Counted from the stretch's first letter, positions 25,254-34,183 are shown. The stretch: 56,920 nt of DNA from Candidatus Bathyarchaeota archaeon (GCA_003164295.1 PLTA01000047.1:5612-62531); one strand, 5' to 3'. Translations and numbers: made by a program. The notes: generated by a model from the letters alone, not told the origin.

Positions 25254-27212
25254 ATGACTTCCAAGATTGCAGTAGATAAGATGGGCAGTTTTGCTTTGCT
25301 TAACGGTGACGAAGCAGTTGCACGAGGAGCAGTAGAAGCCACCGTTAAAGTTGCGACGTCGTACCCTGGAACGCCCGCTACTGAAATTTTGGAAGCCCTC
25401 GCCGAAGTCTCAAAAGACTTTGGCATTTATGCTGAATGGAGCACAAACGAGATTGTAGCTACAGAAGTTGCTGCAGGCGCTTCAATGACGGGCGTCAGAG
25501 CCATTGTTTCAATGAAGCATGTTGGTTTAAATGTCGCTGCAGATGCCGCCATGACTTTGGCATATACCGGAATCGAAGGCGGAATGGTCATTGCTGTCTG
25601 TGATGATCCATCATTGCACAGCAGCCAAAACGAGCAAGATACAAGGTATTTCGCTGTGCACTCGAATTTGCCTTTGCTGGATGCTGGTAGCCCCCAGGAA
25701 GCCTTGGATATGGCTAGGGAGGCTTTTGAATTGAGCGAAAAATTCCATTTGCCGGTGATTTTGAGGCTAACAACTAGAGTGGCGCATGCAAAGGCCAGGG
25801 TGAAACTGGGCGAGTTCCAAAAGACCAAGCGGAAAGCAGAGTTTGACAAGAACGTGTCAAGATGGGTAATGGTGCCCTCCAACGCTATTCGGCAGCACAG
25901 GGTTTTAGAGAGCAGGTTAAGGGAAGCAAAAAAGCTTGCTAATCATTCAAAGTTTAACGTAATTGAGGATAATGGAAGCGAAATAGGCATTGTTGGAAGC
26001 GGCGTTGGCTACTACTATGCACGTTCAGTTCTGGAAACGAAGAGGTTTTCGTGGTTAAAACTGGGTTTTGTTTATCCTTTTCCTGAAGAGACAGTCACAA
26101 AGTTCGCTTCGAAAGTTAAGACGCTCATTGTAATTGAAGAATTAAGAACATACATTGAGGAAAACATTCAGCGGTTGAATCTGCAGGTATGTGGAAAAAG
26201 CCAGTTACATTTAGAGGGAGTAGGGGAATTCACGCCTGACAAGTTGCGTGAGGCCTTTGCAAGTTTAGGATTAACTGCTAAACCGGAATCGCAGAAGCCT
26301 TTGGATTTGCCGCCTCGACCTCCTGCTCTTTGCCCAGGATGCCCGCACAGGGCGTTTTATTACGCGTTAAACATGGTTAACCAGCATGTTGACTGTGATA
26401 ACGAGAAATGTGTTGGCTGTGACATTTGCGAGTACGGCGCAGTGACGTTGCATCCGGGCACGCGTAAAGCCATCATCTGTGATACCTGTAACGGGAACCC
26501 CAAATGTATTCCGCTTTGTCCTGAGAGCGCTTTGAGGTTAACTGGAAAATCAAACGATAAAATTGTTACGGGCGACATCGGCTGTTACACGCTGGGTGTT
26601 TTCCCTCCAATGAACACGGTTCAAACTACTCTGTGCATGGGAGCTGGGATTTCGCAGGCTGCAGGCATGTTTCATGCTGGCGTAAAAGACAAAGTATTCT
26701 CGGTTATCGGCGACTCCACTTTTTTCCATGCTGGAATGCCTGGGTTGCTGAACATTGTGTATAACAAGGCGAATGTATGCGTAATTATCATGGATAATAG
26801 CTCGGTTGCGATGACGGGGCATCAGCCTACGCCGGGTTCAGGGAAAACCGCCATGGGTAGTGATGCTAAAATAGTTAGGATTCAAGATGTTGCGAGAGGT
26901 CTGGGAATAGATAAAGTGGACGTCGTTGACCCCTATGACATTAAAGCAACATCAGAGGCTATAGGAAAAACTTTTGATTACAATGGTCCATCAGTCATTA
27001 TCTCTCAGAGACCATGCCCGCTTTTAAATGAGAGAGGCAAACCTAGAGAAGTATCAAAAAAATGCAAAGGTTGTGGAGTATGCGTAAAAGCTTTTGGTTG
27101 CCCAGCCATCTCTTTATCGGGTGAACGTGCCGAGATAGATGCCACTCTTTGCTATGGATGCGGCGTTTGCGAAACGGTGTGTCCCTTTGAAGCTATAAGG
27201 AGAAAAGAATAA
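25254..27212 (+). CDS. iorA: indolepyruvate ferredoxin oxidoreductase alpha subunit
   Basis: A 652-aa TPP- and Fe-S-dependent enzyme that oxidatively decarboxylates aryl pyruvates (from Phe, Tyr, Trp) to aryl-acyl-CoA with ferredoxin. The start is ATG 25254 after AAAGGA; an in-frame start at 25227 is possible. Evidence: SYPGTPATEI, CPGCPHRAF (C360), GDIGCYTLG, the TPP site GDSTFFHAGMPGLLN with DNSSVAMTGHQPTPG, and two C-terminal 4Fe-4S motifs (CKGCGVC, CYGCGVCETVCP). Unusually, a cysteine-rich insert (C386, C389, C392, C409, C412, C417, C421) lies between CPGCPH and GDIGCYTLG. It overlaps iorB as TAATG. Confidence 0.95.
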   Translation: MTSKIAVDKMGSFALLNGDEAVARGAVEATVKVATSYPGTPATEILEALAEVSKDFGIYAEWSTNEIVATEVAAGASMTGVRAIVSMKHVGLNVAADAAMTLAYTGIEGGMVIAVCDDPSLHSSQNEQDTRYFAVHSNLPLLDAGSPQEALDMAREAFELSEKFHLPVILRLTTRVAHAKARVKLGEFQKTKRKAEFDKNVSRWVMVPSNAIRQHRVLESRLREAKKLANHSKFNVIEDNGSEIGIVGSGVGYYYARSVLETKRFSWLKLGFVYPFPEETVTKFASKVKTLIVIEELRTYIEENIQRLNLQVCGKSQLHLEGVGEFTPDKLREAFASLGLTAKPESQKPLDLPPRPPALCPGCPHRAFYYALNMVNQHVDCDNEKCVGCDICEYGAVTLHPGTRKAIICDTCNGNPKCIPLCPESALRLTGKSNDKIVTGDIGCYTLGVFPPMNTVQTTLCMGAGISQAAGMFHAGVKDKVFSVIGDSTFFHAGMPGLLNIVYNKANVCVIIMDNSSVAMTGHQPTPGSGKTAMGSDAKIVRIQDVARGLGIDKVDVVDPYDIKATSEAIGKTFDYNGPSVIISQRPCPLLNERGKPREVSKKCKGCGVCVKAFGCPAISLSGERAEIDATLCYGCGVCETVCPFEAIRRKE

Positions 27213-27799
27213 TGAATTTGGATGTTGTTTTCAGCGGTGTCGGTGGGCAGGGAGTTGTGGTTTTAAGCGACGTTTACTGTGAAGCCGCCATGCTTGACGG
27301 TTTTGATGTGGCGAAAGCTGAGATTCATGGAATGGCGCAGCGGGGAGGGTCAATAGTGGCTTACGCAAGAATCGGCGATAAAGTTGAATCTCCTCTTATT
27401 GAAACTGGAAAAGCTGACGTGATTGTTGGCTTTGAAATTCTTGAAACTGCAAGAGCCATTCCAATGCTGAAGCGGGATGGCGACGTAATCGTTAACATGA
27501 AATATATTCCGCCTAGTTGCGCAGTTCCAGGAACTAAACAGAAAAAAACCGAAGAATTATTGCAGATAATAAGGTCAAAAGCTAAGGTTCATGAGGTAGA
27601 CGGCGTTGGCATAGCTGAAAAATTAGGGAACCTGCTGGTTGTGAACACTATTCTTTTGGGGGCTTTATCGGCTCTTCCAGAAATTCCAGTTAAGCAGGAA
27701 TCGTTCCAGCAAGCCATCGCCAGCAGACTGAAAGAAAAATACATTAACTTGAACCTTAAAGCTTTTCAGCTTGGCAGAGAAACGGTCTTGACCAATTAA
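27212..27799 (+). CDS. iorB: indolepyruvate ferredoxin oxidoreductase beta subunit
   Basis: A 195-aa gamma-type 2-oxoacid oxidoreductase subunit with the signature FSGVGGQGVVVLSDVYCEAA at the N-terminus and GMAQRGGSIVAYARIG, both typical of IorB. It supplies the CoA-binding domain and forms the enzyme with IorA. Start and stop of the pair overlap by one base, indicating translational coupling. Full length for the family. Confidence 0.95.
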   Translation: MNLDVVFSGVGGQGVVVLSDVYCEAAMLDGFDVAKAEIHGMAQRGGSIVAYARIGDKVESPLIETGKADVIVGFEILETARAIPMLKRDGDVIVNMKYIPPSCAVPGTKQKKTEELLQIIRSKAKVHEVDGVGIAEKLGNLLVVNTILLGALSALPEIPVKQESFQQAIASRLKEKYINLNLKAFQLGRETVLTN

Positions 27800-28227
27800 A
27801 TTGTATGGGCCAGCTTGGATTTTTCCTCAGATTTATGTGTGTGCACCACCTACCTCCATAGTCTACTAGATGCTCCTATTAGACTACAAACATGATTCAA
27901 CATAGTTCGACATAGAAAAAAGGGTGCACTTTTCTATGCAGAACGGTTTTTTTACATGTAGAATATAAGAAAAAACGAAAATAATCAGCGGCGTAAAATG
28001 AATAGATAATTTTATTAGCCATCAACCAGCACACCTTTGCAGTCAAATCGATTAAATTCATTAATTAAAATGAATGTTGATCTTTTTTGTTCTTGTGGTT
28101 TCTTATTTTCGGCTATAGATTAGAAGTTTCTTTTTGAAGAATTTGTGGTTATTTCTACTGTTATTTCTTCGGTTGCTATTGCGAGGTCATTTGAATAAGA
28201 TTTTTAAAGTCTTTACCGGATAGATCT
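27800..28227. other. intergenic region with two inverted repeats
   Basis: No gene. TAGTCTA (27859-27865) pairs with TAGACTA (27880-27886). CATAGAAAA (27911-27919) pairs with TTTTCTATG (27930-27938), extended by GTTC (27906-27909) with GAAC (27941-27944). They could form terminator or regulatory hairpins after iorB. Confidence 0.5.
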
Positions 28228-28698
28228 TCATTTGCAAACTTTTTGCAGAAACTCTTTTGCCTCTGGAATCGTGTTTTGGTACTTTTTAGCTTCATTAATC
28301 TACCACTGCCTATAATCAGGGTTAAGATGAGTGTTCCATTGGCTGTAAACCGCGGGGAATGATCTGGCTTTTTCGTCTAGTTTCTGTTTTTCTTTTTTCT
28401 GTTCAGTTGTCAATTTTTGTGGTTGCTCTTCTGGCACAAGCTTGCGAGAATAACGGTAAACAAATTTTTCATAAACGTCTTTGGAGATTAGATTTTCCTG
28501 ATAAAGCGCTTTCGTAAGCAGCAGCAATCCAGCATAGGTTTTACCGATTTCTTTTTGAACATGATACTTAGTCACAGCTAGACAAAGTTCTGGTGCTAAA
28601 CAAATTTTCATTATATGTTCTTGACTGAATTCTTTACTCATTTCAAAATTTTCCTCCATCTTTGTCCCGCCTCCCAAGAAGGAAAAGCGTTTGGACAC
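28228..28698 (-). pseudogene. third gene of HTH-module copy B, with in-frame TAG
   Basis: The frame runs 132 codons from 28698, meets TAG at 28300-28302, then continues in the same frame for 23 codons to TGA at 28228. The continuation (INEAKKYQNTIPEAKEFL) matches the homologues at 23968 and 44891. In those, the TAG position is Trp (RQWWIDEAKKY, RWIADAEKW). The upstream part includes APELCLAVTKYHVQKEIGK and RKLVPEEQPQKLT. A TGG-to-TAG mutation is the simplest reading. Function unknown. Confidence 0.7.
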
Positions 28699-28775
28699 TG
28701 TTAACGTAGTAAAAATTAGGAAAATGGTAGACTTAACTAGCTAGCTACCTGCAAACTAAAAATAAAAAAAACTAC

Positions 28776-29321
28776 CTAACCTCCTTCCTTTTCTTGGTTT
28801 TGAGCACTCTTTTCAGCTAAATATTTTGAATCTTTCAACTCGCTGATCTCTTTACAATTATCTTCATTGTATCCTCTTGGAATACGAAACAGATGTGCTC
28901 CATATTCTTTTAGCTCTGAAAGAAATTCTTCTCTGTCTTTATCGGTCCATGTACGCAGATGGGTTAGACATTCGTATAGATCTGTTTCAAAATTGTAAAA
29001 ATGCAGCTTAAAGAAGTAATCAACAATTTCCTTATTTTGGCCACCCGCTAACAAAGTCGTTGCAACATAGCAGTAAAGATCTGTTATGCGTCTTAAGATT
29101 ACTTCAGAGGGTTTTAGGAGTAATTCTGCATTTTTAAGTAGAATTTCTTCATTTCCAGTTTTTTTGAACTCTTCTTCTATTTCTTCGACTTTTTGGAAAA
29201 GAATCCGTTCGGCGTTGGAAAAAGACTCGAAATCAATACGGATAATCTCTTCAGGGTTTGGGTCATTGATTTTCTTTGACAAATTATCAATCCTCTTAGC
29301 TAATCCGAAATTTTTAACCAA
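28776..29321 (-). CDS. middle gene of HTH-module copy B
   Basis: A 181-aa helical protein homologous to the one at 19850 (same length; LAKRIDNLSKKINDPN, FSNAERILFQKVEEIEEEF, HFYNFETDLYECL, LFRIPRGYNEDN). In copy A this gene is followed by the ParB/ABC/GNAT gene; here it is followed by the decayed third small gene instead. The C-terminus (SAQNQEKEGG) is hydrophilic. It probably partners the HTH protein at 29446, which lies 124 bases upstream rather than overlapping. Confidence 0.6.
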   Translation of the reverse strand: MVKNFGLAKRIDNLSKKINDPNPEEIIRIDFESFSNAERILFQKVEEIEEEFKKTGNEEILLKNAELLLKPSEVILRRITDLYCYVATTLLAGGQNKEIVDYFFKLHFYNFETDLYECLTHLRTWTDKDREEFLSELKEYGAHLFRIPRGYNEDNCKEISELKDSKYLAEKSAQNQEKEGG

Positions 29322-29445
29322 ATATTACCTCTCCATTTTTTGTTTGCCATCTGCCCATTTTTTTAAAAACAGAACGCGATAGCATAACCAACATTTAGTA
29401 ACAATCTATTCAAAATTGGGTGAAGCAGCCAAAGCTGTGAAGTTT

Positions 29446-29868
29446 TCAAGGCACAAAAACTCCATTGGCCGCCTTCTTTTCGAGAGCCTTTAATCTGTAG
29501 ACAAGGTCGGGTAGTACGAGTGTTTCATACATCATCGAATTTACTTTTAGCATTGTGTTTAGGGCGCCTAGTTGGACTATGGGGTTGGTGGATGAGAGCA
29601 TTCGTAGGCTGGCTTGGCGGTAGATTTGTTCGTATCTGTTGGTTATTTTGAATAGTACATCCTCTGGTTTTGTGACGCATTGCACGCTGGGTTGCCAAGT
29701 TGCTCGAGTTTCGAAATCGTTATAGAGCGTTCGCTCTGAGCAACCGTTTTTTTCGCTTAATTGTTTAATAATTTCTGCTTGAGAGTACCCCAAGCCTTCA
29801 AGTTTTAACAATTCTGAACGTCGTTTAGCTACTTCCAAAATTTTCACCTTGCTGATTTTACTTTCCAC
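29446..29868 (-). CDS. HTH protein of module copy B, terminase-small-like
   Basis: A 140-aa homologue of the protein at 20392: RRSELLKLEGLGYSQAEIIK, a second helix CSERTLYNDFETRATWQP, ITNRYEQIYRQASLRML, LGALNTMLKVNSMMYETLVL, and the same C-terminus AANGVFVP. It has a longer N-terminus (MESKISKVKILEVA). Full-length and apparently intact, so it may still bind DNA although its downstream partner is broken. Confidence 0.72.
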   Translation of the reverse strand: MESKISKVKILEVAKRRSELLKLEGLGYSQAEIIKQLSEKNGCSERTLYNDFETRATWQPSVQCVTKPEDVLFKITNRYEQIYRQASLRMLSSTNPIVQLGALNTMLKVNSMMYETLVLPDLVYRLKALEKKAANGVFVP

Positions 29869-30089
29869 AAATTTGATTCATGATAAATTATCGTAAGACA
29901 ATATCTAATTGTGGAGCGAGGCTCCTTTCTCCAAATCAATTCAAATTCTAACCAAAATTTTTCCAAACAAACACCAAAGCTATGTCAAAAAACACAAAAA
30001 ATCTCAGAAGCTACGTGACCTAATACAGACAAAAATTAAATTCTTAATTTCAACTAATTTTCAAAAACTTTGATTTTTCCTAAAAATCA

Positions 30090-30794
30090 TTAAAGAAGCT
30101 TGGACAATCTGCGTATTGTTTTACGGGTCACACCGAAAATTTCTTCGAGCTGCCTCTCAGAAATGCCTTCTCCCTGATGTTTCCATAACCCTTTATCTGT
30201 TGTCACCCCATTTGCTGTTCCATAGATGGCTGCTGCAACAAGTTTAGGCATCCCTTTAGCTGAAGGCTTATTATTTTTTAGATAATTGGTTACTTTGTTT
30301 TTGGCGAAGTTTATAGTTTCAAGGCTTAATCCCGCTGTGGTCAACGCTTGCAGTTTTGATTGAATTAAACAGTTCATTTCTTTGTCTAATTCAGTTTTAT
30401 CTGAAATTGCTTTCGAATATTCTTCTGCGCATTTCTTAAAAAGAACATTTTTTTCATAGAGCGCAGGTTTTCCACTAATCTTCAAAGGTTGATTTTCAGT
30501 GGGTTCCGGATCTCCCATATTCTGCGAATACCCGCCACAATCTATCCAATAAGCGTAAAATGCACGACATAAAGAGCATTTGAAAACTATGAGGTCAAAA
30601 TCTCCATATTGACGAGATTTTTCAGGGCCTCGACAATAAATTTCCTCAAATATATGACTACACTTGGGACATTTATCTGGGATTATATCATAATCTTCTG
30701 TAAGCGTCTCAATTTTTAGTTCAATTGAAAAATCTAATTTTTCATTTATTCTCGAATTCAATTCTTCGATTATTAATTTTTTTTCCAAATACAT
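30090..30794 (-). CDS. TFB-like protein with zinc ribbon and cyclin-type C-terminus
   Basis: A 234-aa protein. Residues 42-76 carry two CxxC pairs (CPKC, CSLC) separated by about 27 residues, a zinc-ribbon-like unit. The C-terminal 55 residues (KLVAAAIYGTANGVTTDKGL, then GISERQLEEIFGVTRKTIRR) match the second cyclin repeat of TFB/TFIIB: a helix AAAIY followed by an HTH where REIAEVFGVT-like residues read the BRE. Only one cyclin repeat is evident and the B-finger is missing, so it is a divergent or single-repeat TFB-like regulator. Confidence 0.6.
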   Translation of the reverse strand: MYLEKKLIIEELNSRINEKLDFSIELKIETLTEDYDIIPDKCPKCSHIFEEIYCRGPEKSRQYGDFDLIVFKCSLCRAFYAYWIDCGGYSQNMGDPEPTENQPLKISGKPALYEKNVLFKKCAEEYSKAISDKTELDKEMNCLIQSKLQALTTAGLSLETINFAKNKVTNYLKNNKPSAKGMPKLVAAAIYGTANGVTTDKGLWKHQGEGISERQLEEIFGVTRKTIRRLSKLL

Positions 30795-31217
30795 CTTCCC
30801 TCTTTAACGTTAACATTTTTTAAGAAAAACATTATGCACACCATTATTGAAATTTCAAAAAGTGAGCGGAGACATTGAATGCCAACTCTCCCTCACTAGA
30901 AGGCCAAATTCCGTCCATGAAAACCCCTAAAAATTACCCCATGGACTTTTCACAACACGACATACTGTCTGGGACGATGTAAATCTTGAACCAAAATATA
31001 CTTCCAAACTTTGTTCCTCACAACCATATGGGTTGCCAAAACAAAAGATTTCAGCAATCAACAAAATTCTCTCAATCCTTTGAAAATCTTCCAGCAACTT
31101 CAATATCTAAAAACCAAGCCAAGCTCTATTGGGATCTAACGTGGACCAACCCCCTGAACATTGATGCTAACAATATGTTGAATAAATGAAAATTTTTGAT
31201 GTTGCCCTGGTTTGCTT

Positions 31218-31613
31218 TTACCATTTGATAAGTTTTGATGGGGGAATAAGTAGTTTGAAGTGTTCGTCTCGAGTTACCAGATCTTCAAGGTTTGCTCTCG
31301 CAATGGCATCTATTATTATATTGAATTCTCCAACTATGGATTCTTTTTTCTTGAGCTCTTTGTAAATTTTTGCAGCCTCTTCGCAGGCGTTAAAGGTTAC
31401 GTCCAAGATTTGCATGTTTGCAATTGAGTCTGTGACTTTGGCTAAGTTGTCTTCGCACTTATGAGAAAGATATGCTCCTTTTAGTAACTCGTAAACTGTT
31501 ACTATGGTGGTGGCTACAGTTTCGCCTTTTTCTTCAATTAAGGTTATTTTTTGGAATGCCCCGGGATTTCCTTTGAGCAAGGCGACTAATATGTCGGTGT
31601 CTAGGATGGTCAA
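31218..31613 (-). CDS. PIN-domain ribonuclease (VapC-like)
   Basis: A 131-aa PIN domain starting at TTG. Acidic residues are at D5 and D7 in MTILDTDILVALLKG, E42 in VTVYELLKG, and D102 in INIIIDAIARAN-like context (EFNIIIDAIARANLEDLVTR) followed by RDEHF. It should cleave RNA, usually tRNA or rRNA, until restrained by VapB. No antitoxin is recognisable upstream; a transposase remnant lies about 115 bases away and may have removed it. It could be an orphan toxin. Confidence 0.8.
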   Translation of the reverse strand: MTILDTDILVALLKGNPGAFQKITLIEEKGETVATTIVTVYELLKGAYLSHKCEDNLAKVTDSIANMQILDVTFNACEEAAKIYKELKKKESIVGEFNIIIDAIARANLEDLVTRDEHFKLLIPPSKLIKW

Positions 31614-31727
31614 TTAAATCTTTATCCTGCGGGAGGTTGATTTTTCTCGGTGTTAATTGTCGTGGGATACTGTTTCTGAAAGGATTACAAAAAGGAGTTT
31701 TGGACATTAAAAGGACCTAGAACTTAG

Positions 31728-31991
31728 CATGTAAGACACATCAAACTTAGCGGTGACATGCACAATAGCAAGATGGAAAGAATGAACGGTGAAATTCAAG
31801 ACAGAGAAAAAACCATGAGAGGACTAAAAACAACCTACACACCAATCCTTCAAGGCTATCAACTATTCCACGATTACATAAGACCACCTGAAGCATTAAA
31901 CGGTAAGACTCCAGCGGAAGCATGTGGCATAACCATTGAAGGACAGGATAAATGGAAAACTCTGATAGAGAACGCAAGCAAAAAAACCTGA
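31728..31991 (+). pseudogene. transposase C-terminal remnant (DDE family)
   Basis: The open frame from 31728 reads RHIKLSGDMHNSKMERMNGE, then REKTMRGLKTTYTPIL and PPEALNGKTPAEACGI. These are the final catalytic-Glu region and C-terminus of an archaeal DDE transposase of IS6-like type. The N-terminal two thirds are missing and the frame is closed by TAG just upstream. Confidence 0.75.
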
Positions 31992-32114
31992 AGAGTTTTT
32001 ATGGAATTACTTCTTTAGTAGTTACGTATATTTCTAGTATCGATTCGGGTAATATCCTTTGAAACGGAATACGACTATTAAATTCTAATATAGAATCATA
32101 TTTGGACTTGGAAA

Positions 32115-32234
32115 ATGAATAAAGACGAAACTTGCTTTAAAAATTCTCTAAAAAAATTCGGGTACTCTTCAACATGCATTGATGAATTGTGGAAGTGTTA
32201 TAACAGTTTAGTGAAGAAAAACGTTGCATTTTAG
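32115..32234 (+). CDS. possible 39-aa microprotein
   Basis: Starts MNKDETCFKNSLKKFGYSST and ends KNVAF. It has a regular amphipathic look but no recognised motif and no clear ribosome site. It may be a start fragment of a small DNA-binding or antitoxin protein. Weak support. Confidence 0.25.
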   Translation: MNKDETCFKNSLKKFGYSSTCIDELWKCYNSLVKKNVAF

Positions 32235-32248
32235 CAAAAATCTGTAGT

Positions 32249-32695
32249 TCACTTTTTGAAGAGATAAGACAAGATGCGTTGTGGCTTTTTAGTGATGGTT
32301 ATAGTAAACGCTATCCCACTCTTTGTTTTGTCCTCTAATGCTTTTAGTCTGGTAATCAACTTAGGTAAGGCGGCGGTTTGAAACATCAACGTATTTGCTT
32401 TAAGCATTATATTTAACGCTGCAAGTTGTGCCAGTTCGTTGGTTGATGAGAACACTCTTCTGCTTGCCTGACGATAAATCGCCTCATAACGGTTAATAAC
32501 CTTCAACAAGACATCGTTTGGGTTGATAGCACCCTGCAAAAGCGGCTGCCAAGTTTGGCGACATTCAAAATCGTTATAGATTATACGCTCTGAACATGCC
32601 CTCTTCTGACTTAACTGCTTAACAATCTCCACCTGAGACAAACCCAAACCCTCAAGCTTGAGCAACTCCAAGCGCCTATTCACTACTTCCAACAT
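32249..32695 (-). CDS. HTH protein of module copy D, altered C-terminus
   Basis: A 148-aa homologue of the HTH proteins at 20392 and 29446 (NRRLELLKLEGLGLSQVEIV, CSERIIYNDFECRQTWQP, VINRYEAIYRQASRRVF, LNIMLKANTLMFQTAALP). After AKSG the usual VFVP ending is replaced by IAFTITITKKPQRILSYLFK, as if a frameshift or deletion joined it to other sequence. No second gene follows, so this is a solitary remnant of the module. Confidence 0.65.
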   Translation of the reverse strand: MLEVVNRRLELLKLEGLGLSQVEIVKQLSQKRACSERIIYNDFECRQTWQPLLQGAINPNDVLLKVINRYEAIYRQASRRVFSSTNELAQLAALNIMLKANTLMFQTAALPKLITRLKALEDKTKSGIAFTITITKKPQRILSYLFKK

Positions 32696-32842
32696 TTATA
32701 CCTCCCATAAACAATAACTTTGGACAAACAACAGAAACAATGAACTAAAGTTTAGCCCGAAACTCACCCAAACTCTATATTCTGAATTCACAAAGCACAA
32801 ATTAGCACTCGCCCATAGTCAATCCATAGAGGCATTGAAAAA

Positions 32843-33034
32843 ATGGAAATGCAATACAAATCAACGGTGGATATTGTTGTCGAACTGGAAAAAATATGCG
32901 GTGAATCTCCCAAGTGCACGGAAAGTAAAGTGATTGAATATGTTAAGTTTTTTGGAAAAGTGAACGCCGTAATAGTTAAAGGCAATCAGGTTGAACTTCA
33001 AGAAACCGACATAAAAATTGATTTTGGTGAATAA
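32843..33034 (+). CDS. small protein, family shared with 35913
   Basis: A 63-aa protein. The C-terminal half (SKVIEYVKFFGKVNAVIVKG, then QVELQETDIKID) matches the small minus-strand frame at 35913 (KVIGFTEFFGKIDAIVFKDG, KVELQETEIN). The N-terminal half has two cysteines (ICGESPKC). Two diverged copies of such a short frame argue that it is real. The stop is followed at 33052-33067 by the hairpin CGAGA-TAATTG-TCTCG. Function unknown. Confidence 0.5.
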   Translation: MEMQYKSTVDIVVELEKICGESPKCTESKVIEYVKFFGKVNAVIVKGNQVELQETDIKIDFGE

Positions 33035-33051
33035 TACACAAGTTGTAAAGT

Positions 33052-33067
33052 CGAGATAATTGTCTCG
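33052..33067 (+). terminator. short hairpin after the small gene
   Basis: CGAGA/TCTCG with a six-base loop, 18 bases past the stop. A closely similar GAGATAATT..GTCTC hairpin follows the small gene ending at 48266. Terminator function is a guess. Confidence 0.3.
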
Positions 33068-33240
33068 GTAATTTGGAAACTTGGGATAAGTCTTGAATCT
33101 GTCAGGTTAGAAATAGCCTAAACACGGCAAAAAAGTAAATCAAGGTTTAGAAATTAACCAATAGCTTTTTTCTTAGTCCCAGCCGGATAATTCTCCAAGA
33201 TCGAAGTTGAACCGCAAGAAATAAACAACTTTACATCCAA

Positions 33241-33640
33241 AGATTTAGCACACATTAATTATCAATCTCACATATTCGCCAACAAATTAAACAATACCCT
33301 AAAAAAACCTAACCAACAGGGAACGCACTATGAGCCTCATAAATACACACTTTTCACTCAAACAACCAAAAATTTAAGCAAACAATCAAACGCTAAAACC
33401 TCAAAGCTAAACTCTCCAAAAGCAACAACTTAACCCCACATATTAACCGCAACACAATCAAAAAATAAAGTTGCAAAGCTTCACAACCCAAATCTAAAAC
33501 ACCCCAAAAACATCAAGCATTAACGAATTCAACCTCAAAATACGCCACATCCTAACCCCGCCACCCCCCAAAATTGCAACTTTCCTGCAAAAATTGAATA
33601 ACGCAGCACATTTCAAAACAAAACAACCAACAACAAAACT
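33241..33640. other. strongly G-depleted tract
   Basis: By hand count about 26 of 400 plus-strand bases are G, while C and A are abundant. No gene fits: both plus-strand frames with length are low complexity. The tract contains CCAAAATTGCAACTTT, also present near 21640. A 34-residue frame follows at 33676-33780 (begins MGTPKKEIQQPPGTIKFP). Confidence 0.6.
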
Positions 33641-33851
33641 AACCCAAAAAATAGGGAAGCGTAGGTGCTTTAGGCATGGGAACGCCAAAAAAAGAAATCC
33701 AACAACCCCCAGGCACAATCAAATTCCCGACTCAAAAAGGAAAAATCAAAATAACGCCAAGCGGCAAAACAGCATTATGAAATTTGAGTGCTTAACCGGC
33801 GAAAAGACCATCATATCTTTCAGCTGGAAAATGGTGTAGACTGGGGTATAT

Positions 33852-34130
33852 TCACGGGTAGAGTTCTAGCCCGAGGTCTTGAAGAGCTTCAAAGTGTCTT
33901 AGATTGAATGTGTAGTTTTGCGTTATTGTTAATTGTTATGGCTGCAATCATTGCGTCAGTTCTGCAAACGGTTTTTCCTTTCTTTTCTACTTCAAATTCA
34001 ATTTTGCTAGATAGCACCGCATCTTTTTTGGTGAAGCTTAGAATTGGGAGTGAAAGAAGCTCTTGGACGGGTTTGCCGTATTTATGTAAGCCATATAGAA
34101 CTTCATGCGCGCTTGATAACCAAAAATCCT
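33852..34130 (-). pseudogene. VapC (PIN-domain) toxin, truncated and frameshifted
   Basis: The minus strand reads HEVLYGLHKYGKPVQELLSL, KKDAVLSSKIEFEVEKKGKT and CRTDAMIAAITINNNAKL, a PIN domain's middle and catalytic RTDAMIAA helix. After NAK the family ending is in the next frame (YTFNLRHFEALQDLGLEL then YP and stop). The N-terminal aspartate-containing strand is missing. Clearly a dead toxin gene. Confidence 0.75.
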
Positions 34131-34183
34131 AGACAAAAACAATTATACCAGACGAATCTTATGCTCTGTATGAGATTTCTTTT

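Noticed and set aside
28300..28302. Pyrrolysine codon
   Set aside because: The position is Trp in both relatives, gene 3 family copies have other nonsense changes (TAA at copy C), and no methylamine methyltransferase context exists.
31614..31727. Antitoxin partner for the PIN gene at 31218
   Set aside because: Three minus frames were read; none shows ribbon-helix-helix or AbrB motifs or a start codon with a ribosome site.
33494..33718. Minus-strand 74-codon frame over the G-poor tract
   Set aside because: Its Phe/Val/Gly/Cys-rich composition is what a G-poor complementary strand produces by chance; no ribosome site.
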